53,502 bases of DNA from Treponema sp. (GCA_031276815.1 JAISMJ010000101.1:1-53502), one strand, 5' to 3'; numbered from the stretch's first letter, positions 23,559 to 32,276 are shown. Numbers and translations are program-made. The notes: generated from the sequence alone by a model not told the origin.

Positions 23559-24413
23559 ATGAATTGTTCAATATATTCAAGAACATGTCTTGTGTTTTTT
23601 TTACTGCTTTTCTCTTTTATCGTTTCATGCTGTTTGGGATTAGTAGAGAAAGCGGGGCATGTCGCTGATGGTTCGACGTTTGTCGAAAAAACGATTGTGC
23701 GTTACCGGGGTAACGTCATTGAAGTATGTGAAATCCGGTTCAAGAATCACGATAAACAGATAGACCAGGGATTGCTTATCACGCTGGAGGAATTTCCGTT
23801 TCTCCAATTTAGGACTACAGCACCCGATCAAGATGGCTTATTTTTCTTTACCTCCCTGCATTATATAGGTGGAACTTATTCTGGCTGGAATGAATGGTCC
23901 CAAGAGTTAGTCGGTTCCGGTTCATTCCGTATAAGTGGAAATGTCGCCTATATGAACATAAGTAGCCTGATTGAGACCGGTACATTCATCTCGGCAAAAA
24001 TCCTCCATAATGGTAGTAAACACACAGGTGAAGAAGCTATCGTGAGTATCCGTGCCCGTGCAGGACGTATCACAGCCCTTATCGAATGGATGTACGCATT
24101 TTCCAGTAATCAGCGATTTTCGGATATCAAAACTTTTAAGGCGTACTGGAAACCCATCTTTTTTCCCGAACTCGTGAACGCAGAGCAACGTCCGTCGGAC
24201 TATATTGATACTGATGTTGAATGGGTGCAGGTGGAGGATATCAAGTGGAATACGGCATATACTCGTGAGATCTTTCCCGAAGAACTCCGTCCTGTCCGTG
24301 ACTCTGGTGCACTGCTTAGAGATTTTGAAGAAGCGAGTGCGTGGCTCTATTGCGTGTATGAGTGGCAGAATATTAAAGCTGTATTGAAAGAAAATAATTT
24401 GGTGAAACGATAA
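23559..24413 (+). CDS. Predicted lipoprotein, unknown function
   Basis: 284 aa. The N-terminus MNCSIYSRTCLVFFLLLFSFIVSCC is a lipoprotein-type signal peptide with a lipobox around VSCC (Cys 24 or 25). The rest has alternating beta patterns (VRYRGNVIEVCEIRFKN; GGTYSGWNEWSQELVGSGSFRISGN) and a helical C-terminus (LLRDFEEASAWLYCVYEWQNIK). I recognise no domain. It is probably a treponemal envelope protein. It lies 55 bases after proC and 52 before a TPR-type gene that has its own promoter. Confidence 0.72.
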   Translation: MNCSIYSRTCLVFFLLLFSFIVSCCLGLVEKAGHVADGSTFVEKTIVRYRGNVIEVCEIRFKNHDKQIDQGLLITLEEFPFLQFRTTAPDQDGLFFFTSLHYIGGTYSGWNEWSQELVGSGSFRISGNVAYMNISSLIETGTFISAKILHNGSKHTGEEAIVSIRARAGRITALIEWMYAFSSNQRFSDIKTFKAYWKPIFFPELVNAEQRPSDYIDTDVEWVQVEDIKWNTAYTREIFPEELRPVRDSGALLRDFEEASAWLYCVYEWQNIKAVLKENNLVKR

Positions 24414-24424
24414 TATCCGCCCTC

Positions 24425-24453
24425 TTGTAAAAACAACTTTTTTGCTATATACT
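24425..24453 (+). promoter_or_regulatory. Promoter of the TPR-greA operon
   Basis: TTGTAA (24425-24430), 17-bp spacer, TATACT (24448-24453); the ATG is at 24466, leaving a 5' leader of about five bases with no Shine-Dalgarno sequence. The two hexamers are identical to those of the activase promoter. Confidence 0.7.
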
Positions 24454-24465
24454 GAATAAGTATCT

Positions 24466-25398
24466 ATGAATAATTCCGTAGAAAGGCTCATTCAAGAAGC
24501 CTATGACAGTTTGAAGGCATCCAATGCGACATCAGCCGCCGTAGCATTAGACGAAGCGATAAAAGTTGATTATGAACATCCTGAAGTAGTGTATGCCTTA
24601 AAATGCTTGAACTGGTGGGCAGAGAGAATAAAACGAACTGATGAGCTTTCAAGCGCATACGAAAAAGGGGAGTTTATTTTGTCGCAATGGAAGCCGTTTT
24701 ATGTTTTTCTGGATCGGATTGGACAGAATTACGAGAGGTGCCTTTATGCGATACGACGTTTTGTTTTTGCGACCGCTCTGTATCATTTTCAGGAAGTTGT
24801 AGAAAAAGAAAAAAACCAACAGGAGCCAGTGCTATTACTTCAGATCGGGCGTTGTTACAAGGGATGCGGCAATTATGAATTGGCGATTAAGTTCCTTGAA
24901 CAGGCGGCCCACTTTAAGCGGGATGATGCGGAAACCATCTCTGAACTTGCCGATGTAAACGCCTTACTTGAAGAGACCCGTTATGCGAAGGTGTTGTTTA
25001 GAGAAGCCTTCTTTCTTGATCCTCAAGCCATTGATTTGCGGTTCATGGAATCAGAACTCATCATACGTTTACGTGATAAGGTAAAAAGTTTAGGCTATAG
25101 TACTATAGAAGCGCCGGAATGGATACCGATTTACGGAAATTTGCTGGGAGTGTTTTCGGTTAAACGTGAATTGAAACAAATAGAATTAGGAAGGTTGAAG
25201 CAGTCTATTTTTTCTTTGGAAAATGACTTAAAAAACCGTCCTGAAAACATCAGGTTTTCAAAACCTCGTCTTATTAACCGATATTTTTGGCTCATAGATC
25301 ACTACGAGAATGTGCGGGAAGAATCCGCGCTAATAGAAGAAACCATGCTTAAAATAAGGGTCATTGATCCTGCTATTTACGAACTGTATCGAAATTAA
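24466..25398 (+). CDS. TPR-like helical protein upstream of the GreA fusion
   Basis: 310 aa, no signal peptide. Residues ~5-45 (ERLIQEAYDSLKASNATSAAVALDEAIKVDYEHPEVVYALKCL) and ~110-190 (LLQIGRCYKGCGNYELAIKFLEQAAHFKRDD; FREAFFLDPQAIDLR) fit degenerate tetratricopeptide repeats, which mediate protein contacts. No catalytic motif is visible. The stop is 11 bases before the GreA-fusion start, which has its own AAGGAG site, so the two are co-transcribed and may act together. Confidence 0.75.
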   Translation: MNNSVERLIQEAYDSLKASNATSAAVALDEAIKVDYEHPEVVYALKCLNWWAERIKRTDELSSAYEKGEFILSQWKPFYVFLDRIGQNYERCLYAIRRFVFATALYHFQEVVEKEKNQQEPVLLLQIGRCYKGCGNYELAIKFLEQAAHFKRDDAETISELADVNALLEETRYAKVLFREAFFLDPQAIDLRFMESELIIRLRDKVKSLGYSTIEAPEWIPIYGNLLGVFSVKRELKQIELGRLKQSIFSLENDLKNRPENIRFSKPRLINRYFWLIDHYENVREESALIEETMLKIRVIDPAIYELYRN

Positions 25399-25409
25399 GG
25401 AGTGAAGCA

Positions 25410-28097
25410 ATGTCAGAAGCGCTGCTGAAAAATGTGCAGGAAATGTTGAACGAGGAAAAATGGACTCGTTCTACATTGAGTAATTATTCTACAAATCAAT
25501 TCAAAGATATGGATGTCCTCTTGAAAGAAGCGCAGGAAAAAAAAGCCTGTGATGTGCTCAAAGAACTGTGTGATGACCACCTTATTCATACAAAGACCAG
25601 TATTATCGCTCTGTACCTTTCCGGCATGATAGCCCTCTCCCGCCAGCTTATTGATGATGTCGCGCTCACCAACCTTGTTACCATATTTGCGGATAACCAC
25701 AAGTGGAACATTGTGCAGTACCTGTGCGAACGGATTTTGGACTATGGTGAGTCCAAGTTTGCGCTCCGTACCCTTGCCGAGTGTTACAAAAACGATAATG
25801 ATGAAGAAAGAGTCTTTGCTATGTGGGAGCGACTCGTCAAGGTCGATTTTGATGAAGCCGATATTGTAAAATTGCTTGCCGAACACTATGAAGCGGAAGG
25901 AGATGCTGATACCGCCGTTGATTACTACAAAAAAAGTCTACACCGATACATTAATAAGCAACTTTTCGCAAATGCCCGGGAAATTTGCGAAAAACTCCTT
26001 GGCTATTGTCCGGAAGATATTGAATTCTTCCTGCATGTTTCAAGAAAGACAGCGAAAGCTATCAGTGAAGACAAGGCTATCCTGCTCCTGCAACAGGTGT
26101 ACGATTCCTGCAAGAAGCGCGGTGATATTGATACTGCTATCAATATCCTGAAACTCATACTTGCATATGATGAGCGGGATAATCAAGCGCGAAAAGAGAT
26201 CGTCGAATGTTACCAAAAGAAATACGAGAAACACAGTCAGCTCAACGAATGTATCCGCATCTCGGATCTGATGCATAATTACCGGAACGTACATGAAGCC
26301 ATCATGGATTTTGAAAAACATATCGCCTTTGACAAGGGTAATTTCGTGTTCCACCGGACATGGGGTGTGGGACGCATCGCATGTATCAAGGACGATGAGA
26401 TTGTTATTGATTTTGCCAAACAGCGAGGACACACCATGTCATTGAAAATGGCAGTCAATGCCTTGCAAACCCTGTCGAAGAACCATATTTGGGTACTAAA
26501 AGCTACATGGAAAAAGGAAAAGCTCTATGAAAAAGTGAAGACCGAGGTCGAGTGGGCATTGAAAATCGTAATAAAGAGCTTTGACAACGCCTGTTCCTTG
26601 AAGAAAATAAAAGAAGAGCTTTCTCCCTCCGTGCTTTCCACTAGTGAATGGGTAAGCTGGAGTAACAAGGCGAAACAGCTTCTGAACGCGGATCCGTCTT
26701 TCGGTGTTTCGCTGGATAACGTGGATGTGTACACGGTACGGGAGCGTCCGATCTCCATTGAAGAGAAGCTGTACAACAAGTTCAAAGCCGAGAAATCGTT
26801 CTTTGACCGTGCGAAAACCTTGATGGAGTTTACATTACAAAAGAATTTCGAGACAGATTCCGACTATTTTTCCGAAATATTCTCGTACTTTATGGGTTAT
26901 TTGAAGTCATGGTCACAGGCAAACGAGCAGGTTGTGGCTTCTTACCTTATTGTGAAGGCTTTAGCCGTAAGATTTCCCCAACTGGGAATGAAGATTGACC
27001 TCAATTTTGCCGAGGTGTTTGATAGTATCAGTAATGTACCAGAGCTATTTTTCAATCTGAAAGACGCAGCGCTTCGAGAAGATTTTCTCAGGCATATCAA
27101 GCTATTCGTACCTAACTGGGCTGATATATATATCAAGATTTTTCCCACTGCTCTATTGCATTCCATACTTGACGCGCTTGAACAAGCGGGATTTGAGGAC
27201 AAACTCGTAACCCTCGTTGTTTTCTGCTTTGAAAATTATCGTGAATACCGCGAGGCGGTTGTATGGTTTTTTAAAAACAGTAGCGAAACTTTATGGTTCA
27301 AGAAAGCTAATATCTCTTTTGAAAGACAGCTTATCACGCTTATCCGTATTCTTGATGTAACGTACCGTGAAATTGAGAACCACCATGATACGATTGAGAA
27401 TCGCAAGACAAACAAGCAGGTATACGCGATTTTGTTCAAAGACAGCATCCTGTATTCGTTTATTGATGCGGCGGATACCGATACCATTATCAGGATATAC
27501 ACGTTTCTCAACGATGTGAAAAATCTTGATCCAGCGGATAAACTCGCCTTGCGTTTCCATATCGTCAGCAAATATCCGGACTTCAAATTTCTGGGCAGTG
27601 AGGAAAAGACTGTCGTTACGCGAGGTCTTTTCGTTACCGCCGCAAAGTACATGAAAAAACAGAAGCTGCTTGAGCATATTCAAACTGTGGAAGTACCTGC
27701 CAACTCCAAAGAAATCGAATATGCGCTTTCTCTGGGTGATCTGCGTGAGAATGCGGAGTACAAGGCTGCAAAGGAAAAACAGGAGATTCTGAATGCTACG
27801 GTCGCCAAACTGAAAGAAGAAATCGATCGCGCTCAGATATTCGATCCAAAATCTGTGAATACAAAACGCGTATCATTCGGTACCAAGGTAACGCTCAAGA
27901 ATAATACTACCAATAAGGAAGAGATATTTACGATTTTAGGTCCCTGGGAATCTGATCCTGAAAACAAAACCATCTCCTATCTTTCACCATTTGGCGGTTC
28001 CATACTGAATAAGGCGGTTGGAGATACGTTTGAATTTGCGATAAACGATGATAAAGTATCGTATACGGTGGAGCTTATTTCCGCTGCAGACCTATAG
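25410..28097 (+). CDS. greA: Transcript-cleavage factor GreA fused to a long helical N-terminal region
   Basis: 895 aa against ~158 for ordinary GreA. The last ~150 residues are GreA: the coiled-coil tip LGDLRENAEYKAAKEKQEILNATVAKLKEEIDRA, with the acidic residues needed for RNA cleavage by stalled RNA polymerase, then the globular domain (VSFGTKVTLKN; ILGPWESDPENKTISYLSPFGGSILNKAVGDTFEF). Residues 1-~320 carry TPR-like helical repeats (YLCERILDYGESKFALRTLAECYKNDNDEERVFAMWERLVKVDF). The middle (FVFHRTWGVGRIACIKDDEIVIDFAKQRGHTMSLKMAVNAL) looks like a CarD/RapA-type SH3 or Tudor-like fold. This long form is known from spirochaetes. Gene symbol by domain. Confidence 0.88.
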   Translation: MSEALLKNVQEMLNEEKWTRSTLSNYSTNQFKDMDVLLKEAQEKKACDVLKELCDDHLIHTKTSIIALYLSGMIALSRQLIDDVALTNLVTIFADNHKWNIVQYLCERILDYGESKFALRTLAECYKNDNDEERVFAMWERLVKVDFDEADIVKLLAEHYEAEGDADTAVDYYKKSLHRYINKQLFANAREICEKLLGYCPEDIEFFLHVSRKTAKAISEDKAILLLQQVYDSCKKRGDIDTAINILKLILAYDERDNQARKEIVECYQKKYEKHSQLNECIRISDLMHNYRNVHEAIMDFEKHIAFDKGNFVFHRTWGVGRIACIKDDEIVIDFAKQRGHTMSLKMAVNALQTLSKNHIWVLKATWKKEKLYEKVKTEVEWALKIVIKSFDNACSLKKIKEELSPSVLSTSEWVSWSNKAKQLLNADPSFGVSLDNVDVYTVRERPISIEEKLYNKFKAEKSFFDRAKTLMEFTLQKNFETDSDYFSEIFSYFMGYLKSWSQANEQVVASYLIVKALAVRFPQLGMKIDLNFAEVFDSISNVPELFFNLKDAALREDFLRHIKLFVPNWADIYIKIFPTALLHSILDALEQAGFEDKLVTLVVFCFENYREYREAVVWFFKNSSETLWFKKANISFERQLITLIRILDVTYREIENHHDTIENRKTNKQVYAILFKDSILYSFIDAADTDTIIRIYTFLNDVKNLDPADKLALRFHIVSKYPDFKFLGSEEKTVVTRGLFVTAAKYMKKQKLLEHIQTVEVPANSKEIEYALSLGDLRENAEYKAAKEKQEILNATVAKLKEEIDRAQIFDPKSVNTKRVSFGTKVTLKNNTTNKEEIFTILGPWESDPENKTISYLSPFGGSILNKAVGDTFEFAINDDKVSYTVELISAADL

Positions 28098-28108
28098 TCT
28101 TGTTTAGA

Positions 28109-28134
28109 GACCGCTTCGATGAAAGTGGTCTTTT
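28109..28134 (+). terminator. Terminator after the GreA fusion
   Basis: GACCGCTT (28109-28116) pairs with AAGTGGTC (28123-28130, one G-U pair), followed by TTTT. Confidence 0.7.
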
Positions 28135-28303
28135 GCGTGTTCTGTTTGTAACATGGATGTTAGGGAAGAAAAGCAAGTGAAACATAGCATATAGATTATG
28201 AAGTACGTAAAACAAGAAAAATACGTGTTTTCTAGTGAAAATGCCTCTATATCCGGTTTTTATTTCTTTTCATTTCCTATTTTTGTAAGAAATTTGCGAA
28301 ACT

Positions 28304-29584
28304 TTGAAGAAACTCTGGGGACTGATATTTTTCTTATACACATTCTCTCCGTGCTATGGACAAGTGCGAGGTCCTCAAGATGTCGTATTAGTGTTAGATA
28401 CAACCCAGGTAAACGATGAAGTTACGTCTTTTATTACGGGAACATTCATACGGAATTACCTTAAATTCGGCGATACCTTTCATTTAATAAGCTTTAACGA
28501 CACGGCTTCAATAGCCATGATCCGCAGGATCATGGGCAATGACGACTTGAACGCCATTTCGGCTGCGTTGCCGCCATATCGGATGTCCTCCGCCGCGTCC
28601 AATCCCCTAGGTGCTCTCGCATTTGCTGCAACCTACATTGCGTCTCTTACCAACGCCCGCTCCAAAAAAGCCCTTCTCCTTACCAATGCACCGAATACAC
28701 AGAGCATCGTATCGGAAGCAAAAACGCGGTTTTCCGCGATGCATGTCTCGCTTGAGTGGATAAACCTGCTGGCTGCGCTGCAGTCGATTCCCATAGCGGA
28801 GCAAAGTGAGCCGCCCACACGGAATGTTCCACAACCTCCGGCGCAGCAGCTGGAGCTGGAACCGCCAGAGCAAAACGAGCCTGAACCGCCGCAGTCCGCT
28901 GCGCCTGATACCGTGTGGAGTCAGCCGACAGTGATCGTTCCGCAAGCGCCGGATGATATCCAAAGCATTACCATCCAGCCGTCAAAACAAAAAAGCGGTG
29001 GACAAAGCAACTCGGATTCCCGATATCCCCAGACGACACGCCCGAAAATCGCTTTTCGCATAATACCACACGTCTCAACGAAAATAGGGGCGATTGTTCT
29101 GGCGATCTTTTTCTTTATGGCTCTCCTTCTATTGTTCCTGTTCAGACATGTATTGTATTCACTCGACCGCACGTTTTTTCTTATTTGTTCACAAAAGGCG
29201 GTTGAACCAGCGTTTCTATCGCTCTTTGTTGAGGATCAAAACACCAATATAGGAAGAAGAAATACACATACCATCGGCACAGGCTATGCGCTCACCCTCG
29301 GAGGGGGCAATTCGGATTTTCTCATTTTCCTTGTTCCTCTCCCCCAAAACATCGCCACTATTCGCTTTGATGGAAATGAATGCGTCTTTATCCCGCAAAA
29401 GAGACAGTTCTTTCCAGAACTCAATGGAAACATGCTGCCGAATTGTACTGGAAAGACCATCAAGATCAGATCAAAACGGAATTATGATCTCTTCATACGG
29501 ATCATGCGACATGAAGCGCCGTATAAGAAGTTACGATCCCTCTTTCAATCAATAAGACTACCCGCACAATTCGCAAGAGGCTGA
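28304..29584 (+). CDS. Membrane protein with VWA-like exported domain
   Basis: 426 aa from a TTG start chosen because it begins a signal peptide (MKKLWGLIFFLYTFSPCYGQ) and a TAA lies six codons upstream in frame; the ribosome-binding site is poor. Residues ~25-170 resemble a von Willebrand A-type fold (DVVLVLDTTQVNDEV, FHLISFNDTAS, ARSKKALLLTNAP), although the metal-site DxSxS is altered to DTTQV. Residues ~175-255 are Pro/Gln/Glu-rich. A membrane segment follows (IGAIVLAIFFFMALLLLFLF), and the C-terminal ~140 residues are a beta-rich domain on the other side of the membrane. Function unknown. Confidence 0.72.
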   Translation: MKKLWGLIFFLYTFSPCYGQVRGPQDVVLVLDTTQVNDEVTSFITGTFIRNYLKFGDTFHLISFNDTASIAMIRRIMGNDDLNAISAALPPYRMSSAASNPLGALAFAATYIASLTNARSKKALLLTNAPNTQSIVSEAKTRFSAMHVSLEWINLLAALQSIPIAEQSEPPTRNVPQPPAQQLELEPPEQNEPEPPQSAAPDTVWSQPTVIVPQAPDDIQSITIQPSKQKSGGQSNSDSRYPQTTRPKIAFRIIPHVSTKIGAIVLAIFFFMALLLLFLFRHVLYSLDRTFFLICSQKAVEPAFLSLFVEDQNTNIGRRNTHTIGTGYALTLGGGNSDFLIFLVPLPQNIATIRFDGNECVFIPQKRQFFPELNGNMLPNCTGKTIKIRSKRNYDLFIRIMRHEAPYKKLRSLFQSIRLPAQFARG

Positions 29585-29596
29585 AGTACTCCCGCT

Positions 29597-30073
29597 TTAC
29601 GCCGGATAGTGAACATTCTCGTACGCGGGTTTTTTCAGCAGTGCGGCATACCGCGCCGCCTCCCACTGTGCCATAGGGAGGTTCTGTTCAAGGTAATTGC
29701 CGCATTCCGCAGGAGACGCCCCCGGAATGGCGCCTTCAAAAGCCAAAATCCAGTCAAACATTTCTCGCAGCACTGGCAGAATGTCCGTTGATTCAAGCGT
29801 TCCCTCAAAAATGACATAAAAACCGGTTCGGCACCCCATGGGACCAAAGTACGCGGTGCGAGCCGCCCATTCCGCATGGGAACGGAGGAAGGTTGCGCCA
29901 AGGTGCTCAAGGGTATGCAGCGCGCCCAGATCTATAACCGGCTCTTTATTCGGCTCTTTGAAACGAAGATCAAAGGTGGTAAGCACCGCATCTCCGAATC
30001 GATCCCGACGGGACACATATACGCCCGGCTTTAGACGCAAGTGATCAACTTGAAAACTCGCTATCTTTTCCAT
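29597..30073 (-). CDS. luxS: S-ribosylhomocysteine lyase
   Basis: Splits S-ribosylhomocysteine into homocysteine and the AI-2 precursor DPD, recycling methyl-transfer by-products. 158 aa, normal length. Metal ligands are visible in HTLEHL (two His, residues ~53-57) and ECGNYLEQN (Cys ~122); the block FGPMGCRTGFY follows. The ATG has an AAAGGAG site. No pfs/mtnN gene, needed for the previous step, is in the window. The leader contains a long nested hairpin and, upstream of that, a short 23-bp repeat tract, so expression may be controlled at the RNA or DNA level. Confidence 0.96.
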   Translation of the reverse strand: MEKIASFQVDHLRLKPGVYVSRRDRFGDAVLTTFDLRFKEPNKEPVIDLGALHTLEHLGATFLRSHAEWAARTAYFGPMGCRTGFYVIFEGTLESTDILPVLREMFDWILAFEGAIPGASPAECGNYLEQNLPMAQWEAARYAALLKKPAYENVHYPA

Positions 30074-30094
30074 AATTTTACTCCTTTATAGTGA

Positions 30095-30141
30095 GCTTTC
30101 CACCACGCAAACCTTCAAAGTGAAGGCGGCGTCAGGAAAGC
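30095..30141 (-). promoter_or_regulatory. Extended hairpin in the luxS leader
   Basis: Three stacked helices: GCTTTCC (30095-30101) with GGAAAGC (30135-30141), ACGC (30105-30108) with GCGT (30129-30132), and CCTTC (30112-30116) with GAAGG (30122-30126). Small internal loops separate them. It ends about 20 nt before the luxS start, so it would lie in the mRNA leader. It does not match SAM or SAH riboswitch cores as I remember them. Confidence 0.6.
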
Positions 30142-30175
30142 CTCTCTACCACACTATACCGGCATAACCGGCGCA

Positions 30176-30252
30176 GATCACAATGGTGAAATCGGCTTAT
30201 ATCACGACCATGAACAGGATTAGTTCACGACTATGAAATCGCTTAATTCACT
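30176..30252. repeat. Short degenerate 23-bp tandem repeat, three to four units
   Basis: TCAC occurs at 30178, 30202, 30225 and 30248, followed at fixed distance by (G/C/T)TGAA(A/C) in the first three. Unit core TTCACGACTATGAAATCGC. It lies between the azlC stop and the luxS leader. Confidence 0.6.
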
Positions 30253-30259
30253 CGACTGA

Positions 30260-30988
30260 TCAAGATCGGTATTGTATACATTGGACAACAGCCAACGAAA
30301 TCACCATACCAGCAAGCAATGAAAGCCTGCTTGGAAACACAATGACCGCAAGTATCGCAATAAGGGCGGATATAACAAAAACCAGAGGCTTCTTTATCCT
30401 GTGTATCTGTTCTATCGCCAGTACGATGAAAAGCGCGGTCAAGGCAAACCCTATGCCTTCCAAGTTAAAGGGAATGAGAGAGCCTACTACCGCCCCAATA
30501 ACCGAACCCGCAACCCAGTAGCCCTGATCCATCAGCGACACAAAGAACATAAACCATGCGCGCTCCTCGCCGGAAAAAAACGCGAGTTTATCCGCATCCT
30601 GCGTCTCTTGCTCCCCCTGCTGCGGGTCGGGTAAGGAGGAAAGCAAGGCGAAGGTCTCATCGGTCAATGCAAATATAAGGTAATATTTTAATGCGCCGGT
30701 TACGGTGAAGCGCTTCAGCATGGTTAAACCGTAGGCCATGTGTCGCGCATTTACTACAAATTGCACCAGCACCGCTTCCATGAGTCCCGCGCCCGCGGCA
30801 AACAGTCCCACCGCAATATACTGACCTGCGCCGGCGTACATCACGGTACTCATCACAAGAGAAAGCCACCACGGATATCCCGCATCGACCAAAAGGAGCC
30901 CAAAGGCAATGCCGATAGCCAGATACCCCAGCAATACCGGTATGGAATAACGAAGCGCATGGACAATTAACTTCTTTTTATTCGGCAT
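30260..30988 (-). CDS. azlC: Branched-chain amino acid exporter, AzlC subunit
   Basis: 242 aa, about seven membrane segments. Recognised by IPVLLGYLAIGIAFGLLLVDAGYPWWLSLVMS, YAGAGQYIAVGLFAAGA, VNARHMAYGLTMLKRF and FALTDETFALL, all typical of AzlC. Forms an exporter with AzlD, whose gene is about 17 kb away at 13038. A Glu/Gln/Asp-rich insertion near residue 125 (DPQQGEQETQDADK) is unusual. The start is 14 bases after the stop of the upstream nuclease-fold gene and lacks a strong ribosome-binding site, suggesting a shared transcript. Confidence 0.92.
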   Translation of the reverse strand: MPNKKKLIVHALRYSIPVLLGYLAIGIAFGLLLVDAGYPWWLSLVMSTVMYAGAGQYIAVGLFAAGAGLMEAVLVQFVVNARHMAYGLTMLKRFTVTGALKYYLIFALTDETFALLSSLPDPQQGEQETQDADKLAFFSGEERAWFMFFVSLMDQGYWVAGSVIGAVVGSLIPFNLEGIGFALTALFIVLAIEQIHRIKKPLVFVISALIAILAVIVFPSRLSLLAGMVISLAVVQCIQYRS

Positions 30989-31002
30989 GAGCGGCGTTTT
31001 AC

Positions 31003-32052
31003 CTAATCCGTATCCCGATTAGTATAAAATTCAGCCCATATCGGAAAATGATCGCTTACATCTTTCGGTTCTATACCCAGAGACGGAAAGTCGTACATAG
31101 TATCGTAGTACACAACCCCGAAAGCGCCGGTAAAATCTTCTTGTACGGATGCGGTGATTATGAACCGGTCATAGGTGTTATCACTTTCAGCCACCGTCGT
31201 GTTGTACTCATTTGTAATAATGATCTGGTAATCAGAATCCGGAAACACGGCTGCGAGTTTGTTTTCGTTGTAGTAACTGCCGTCCGCATTGAAGTCGCCC
31301 ATGACGAGTACATCGGTTTCGCGCCACATATTCTGGAAATACCCGGTTACTTCGGGTAAGACGGCTATCTCTCTATCCGCATCCGACGGCTGAATGTGGT
31401 TATCTATCAGGATAAAGTCGAACTGATCGTTAGTCTTAAAGTAAACCGCCATAGGGCTGCGCTGAAACCGGTCCGCCGAGTCGTCATAGGTCGCACTATC
31501 CACTACACTGAGTTTCTCCGTATCATAAATGACCCAATACTGTTCTTTCGATGCGGTTCTTCCTTCACGCGGTCCAAGAATATAATCGTACTTTGAGGGC
31601 AAAAGATTCATAAACTGCTGAACAGGCTCATCGCTTGTTGAACGCACTTCCTGTACGGCAACTACATCTCCATGAGAAATAATATCAACCAGCACGTCAA
31701 CAACCGCAGGCTTCTTCATTTTCGATGCGCCGAATATTTGTATATTAAAAGAATACACCCTGATTTTACCCGGTTCTGAATCGCCGGGCGGCGCGGCGAT
31801 TCCCGTAGACGGCGGCGTTTGTGAAAGGCTCTCCCCGCTTTGTTCGGGCGCATCCGGTATCTCAATACCAATCGTGTCCGCTATCATATCCCCATAATTC
31901 TGCCAAATATAATACAATACCGCCAGTAAAATAATTATAACGGTAAACGCCCATATTGGTTTAGGCAATTCTTTGGATGATGTTGCGTTTTTTTTAGCCT
32001 TTGTTGTCTTTTTTTCGGTTCTTGCGGATACTGTTGTTTTTTTCGCAGCCAT
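31003..32052 (-). CDS. Membrane-anchored endonuclease/exonuclease/phosphatase-fold protein
   Basis: 349 aa. Residues 1-~32 are Lys/Thr-rich and basic, ~33-50 form a single membrane segment (IWAFTVIIILLAVLYYIW), then a Pro/Ser linker. From ~95 on it is a DNase I-like domain: IRVYSFNIQIFG (Asn), VVAVQEVRS (catalytic Glu), YWVIYDTEKLSVVD, ILIDNHIQPSDA, VLVMGDFNADGSY (Asp-x-Asn) and SDHFPIWAEF (terminal Asp-His). All key residues are present. The topology suggests an envelope-facing nuclease or phosphodiesterase, possibly for nutrient scavenging or host DNA. Promoter TTGAAA/TATAAT lies 10 bases before the ATG. Confidence 0.88.
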   Translation of the reverse strand: MAAKKTTVSARTEKKTTKAKKNATSSKELPKPIWAFTVIIILLAVLYYIWQNYGDMIADTIGIEIPDAPEQSGESLSQTPPSTGIAAPPGDSEPGKIRVYSFNIQIFGASKMKKPAVVDVLVDIISHGDVVAVQEVRSTSDEPVQQFMNLLPSKYDYILGPREGRTASKEQYWVIYDTEKLSVVDSATYDDSADRFQRSPMAVYFKTNDQFDFILIDNHIQPSDADREIAVLPEVTGYFQNMWRETDVLVMGDFNADGSYYNENKLAAVFPDSDYQIIITNEYNTTVAESDNTYDRFIITASVQEDFTGAFGVVYYDTMYDFPSLGIEPKDVSDHFPIWAEFYTNRDTD

Positions 32053-32062
32053 AATACGTCCT

Positions 32063-32090
32063 ATTATAATCAGGTATGAAACTTTTTCAA
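32063..32090 (-). promoter_or_regulatory. Promoter of the nuclease-fold gene
   Basis: Minus strand TTGAAA (32085-32090), 16-bp spacer, TATAAT (32063-32068), then 10 bases to the ATG. An AGGA in the gap lies upstream of the expected transcription start, so it would not be in the mRNA. Confidence 0.65.
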
Positions 32091-32149
32091 GAGACTGAAT
32101 CGACTGCTTTCATTCCGGTTCATTTTTAGAGAAATCGCTCCGAGCATAC

Positions 32150-32178
32150 TTGACAAAAAATATAGTTTCCGTTATGAT
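32150..32178 (+). promoter_or_regulatory. Promoter of the Ser-Ser-Arg tRNA cluster
   Basis: TTGACA (32150-32155), 17-bp spacer, TATGAT (32173-32178), 13 bases before the first tRNA. Confidence 0.75.
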
Positions 32179-32191
32179 GCCTATCAATCTT

Positions 32192-32276
32192 GGAGAGATG
32201 TCCGAGTGGTTGAAGGAGGCGGTCTTGAAAACCGTTGTGCTGCAAGGTACCGGGGGTTCGAATCCCTCTCTCTCCG
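32192..32276 (+). tRNA. tRNA-Ser (anticodon TGA)
   Basis: 85-nt class II tRNA. GGAGAGA pairs with TCTCTCC, discriminator G; loop CTTGAAA gives TGA; long variable arm; T-loop GTTCGAATC. No encoded CCA. Confidence 0.95.

Noticed and set aside
30095-30141. SAM or SAH riboswitch in the luxS leader
   Set aside because: The helices are clear but I do not find the conserved core sequences of those classes.
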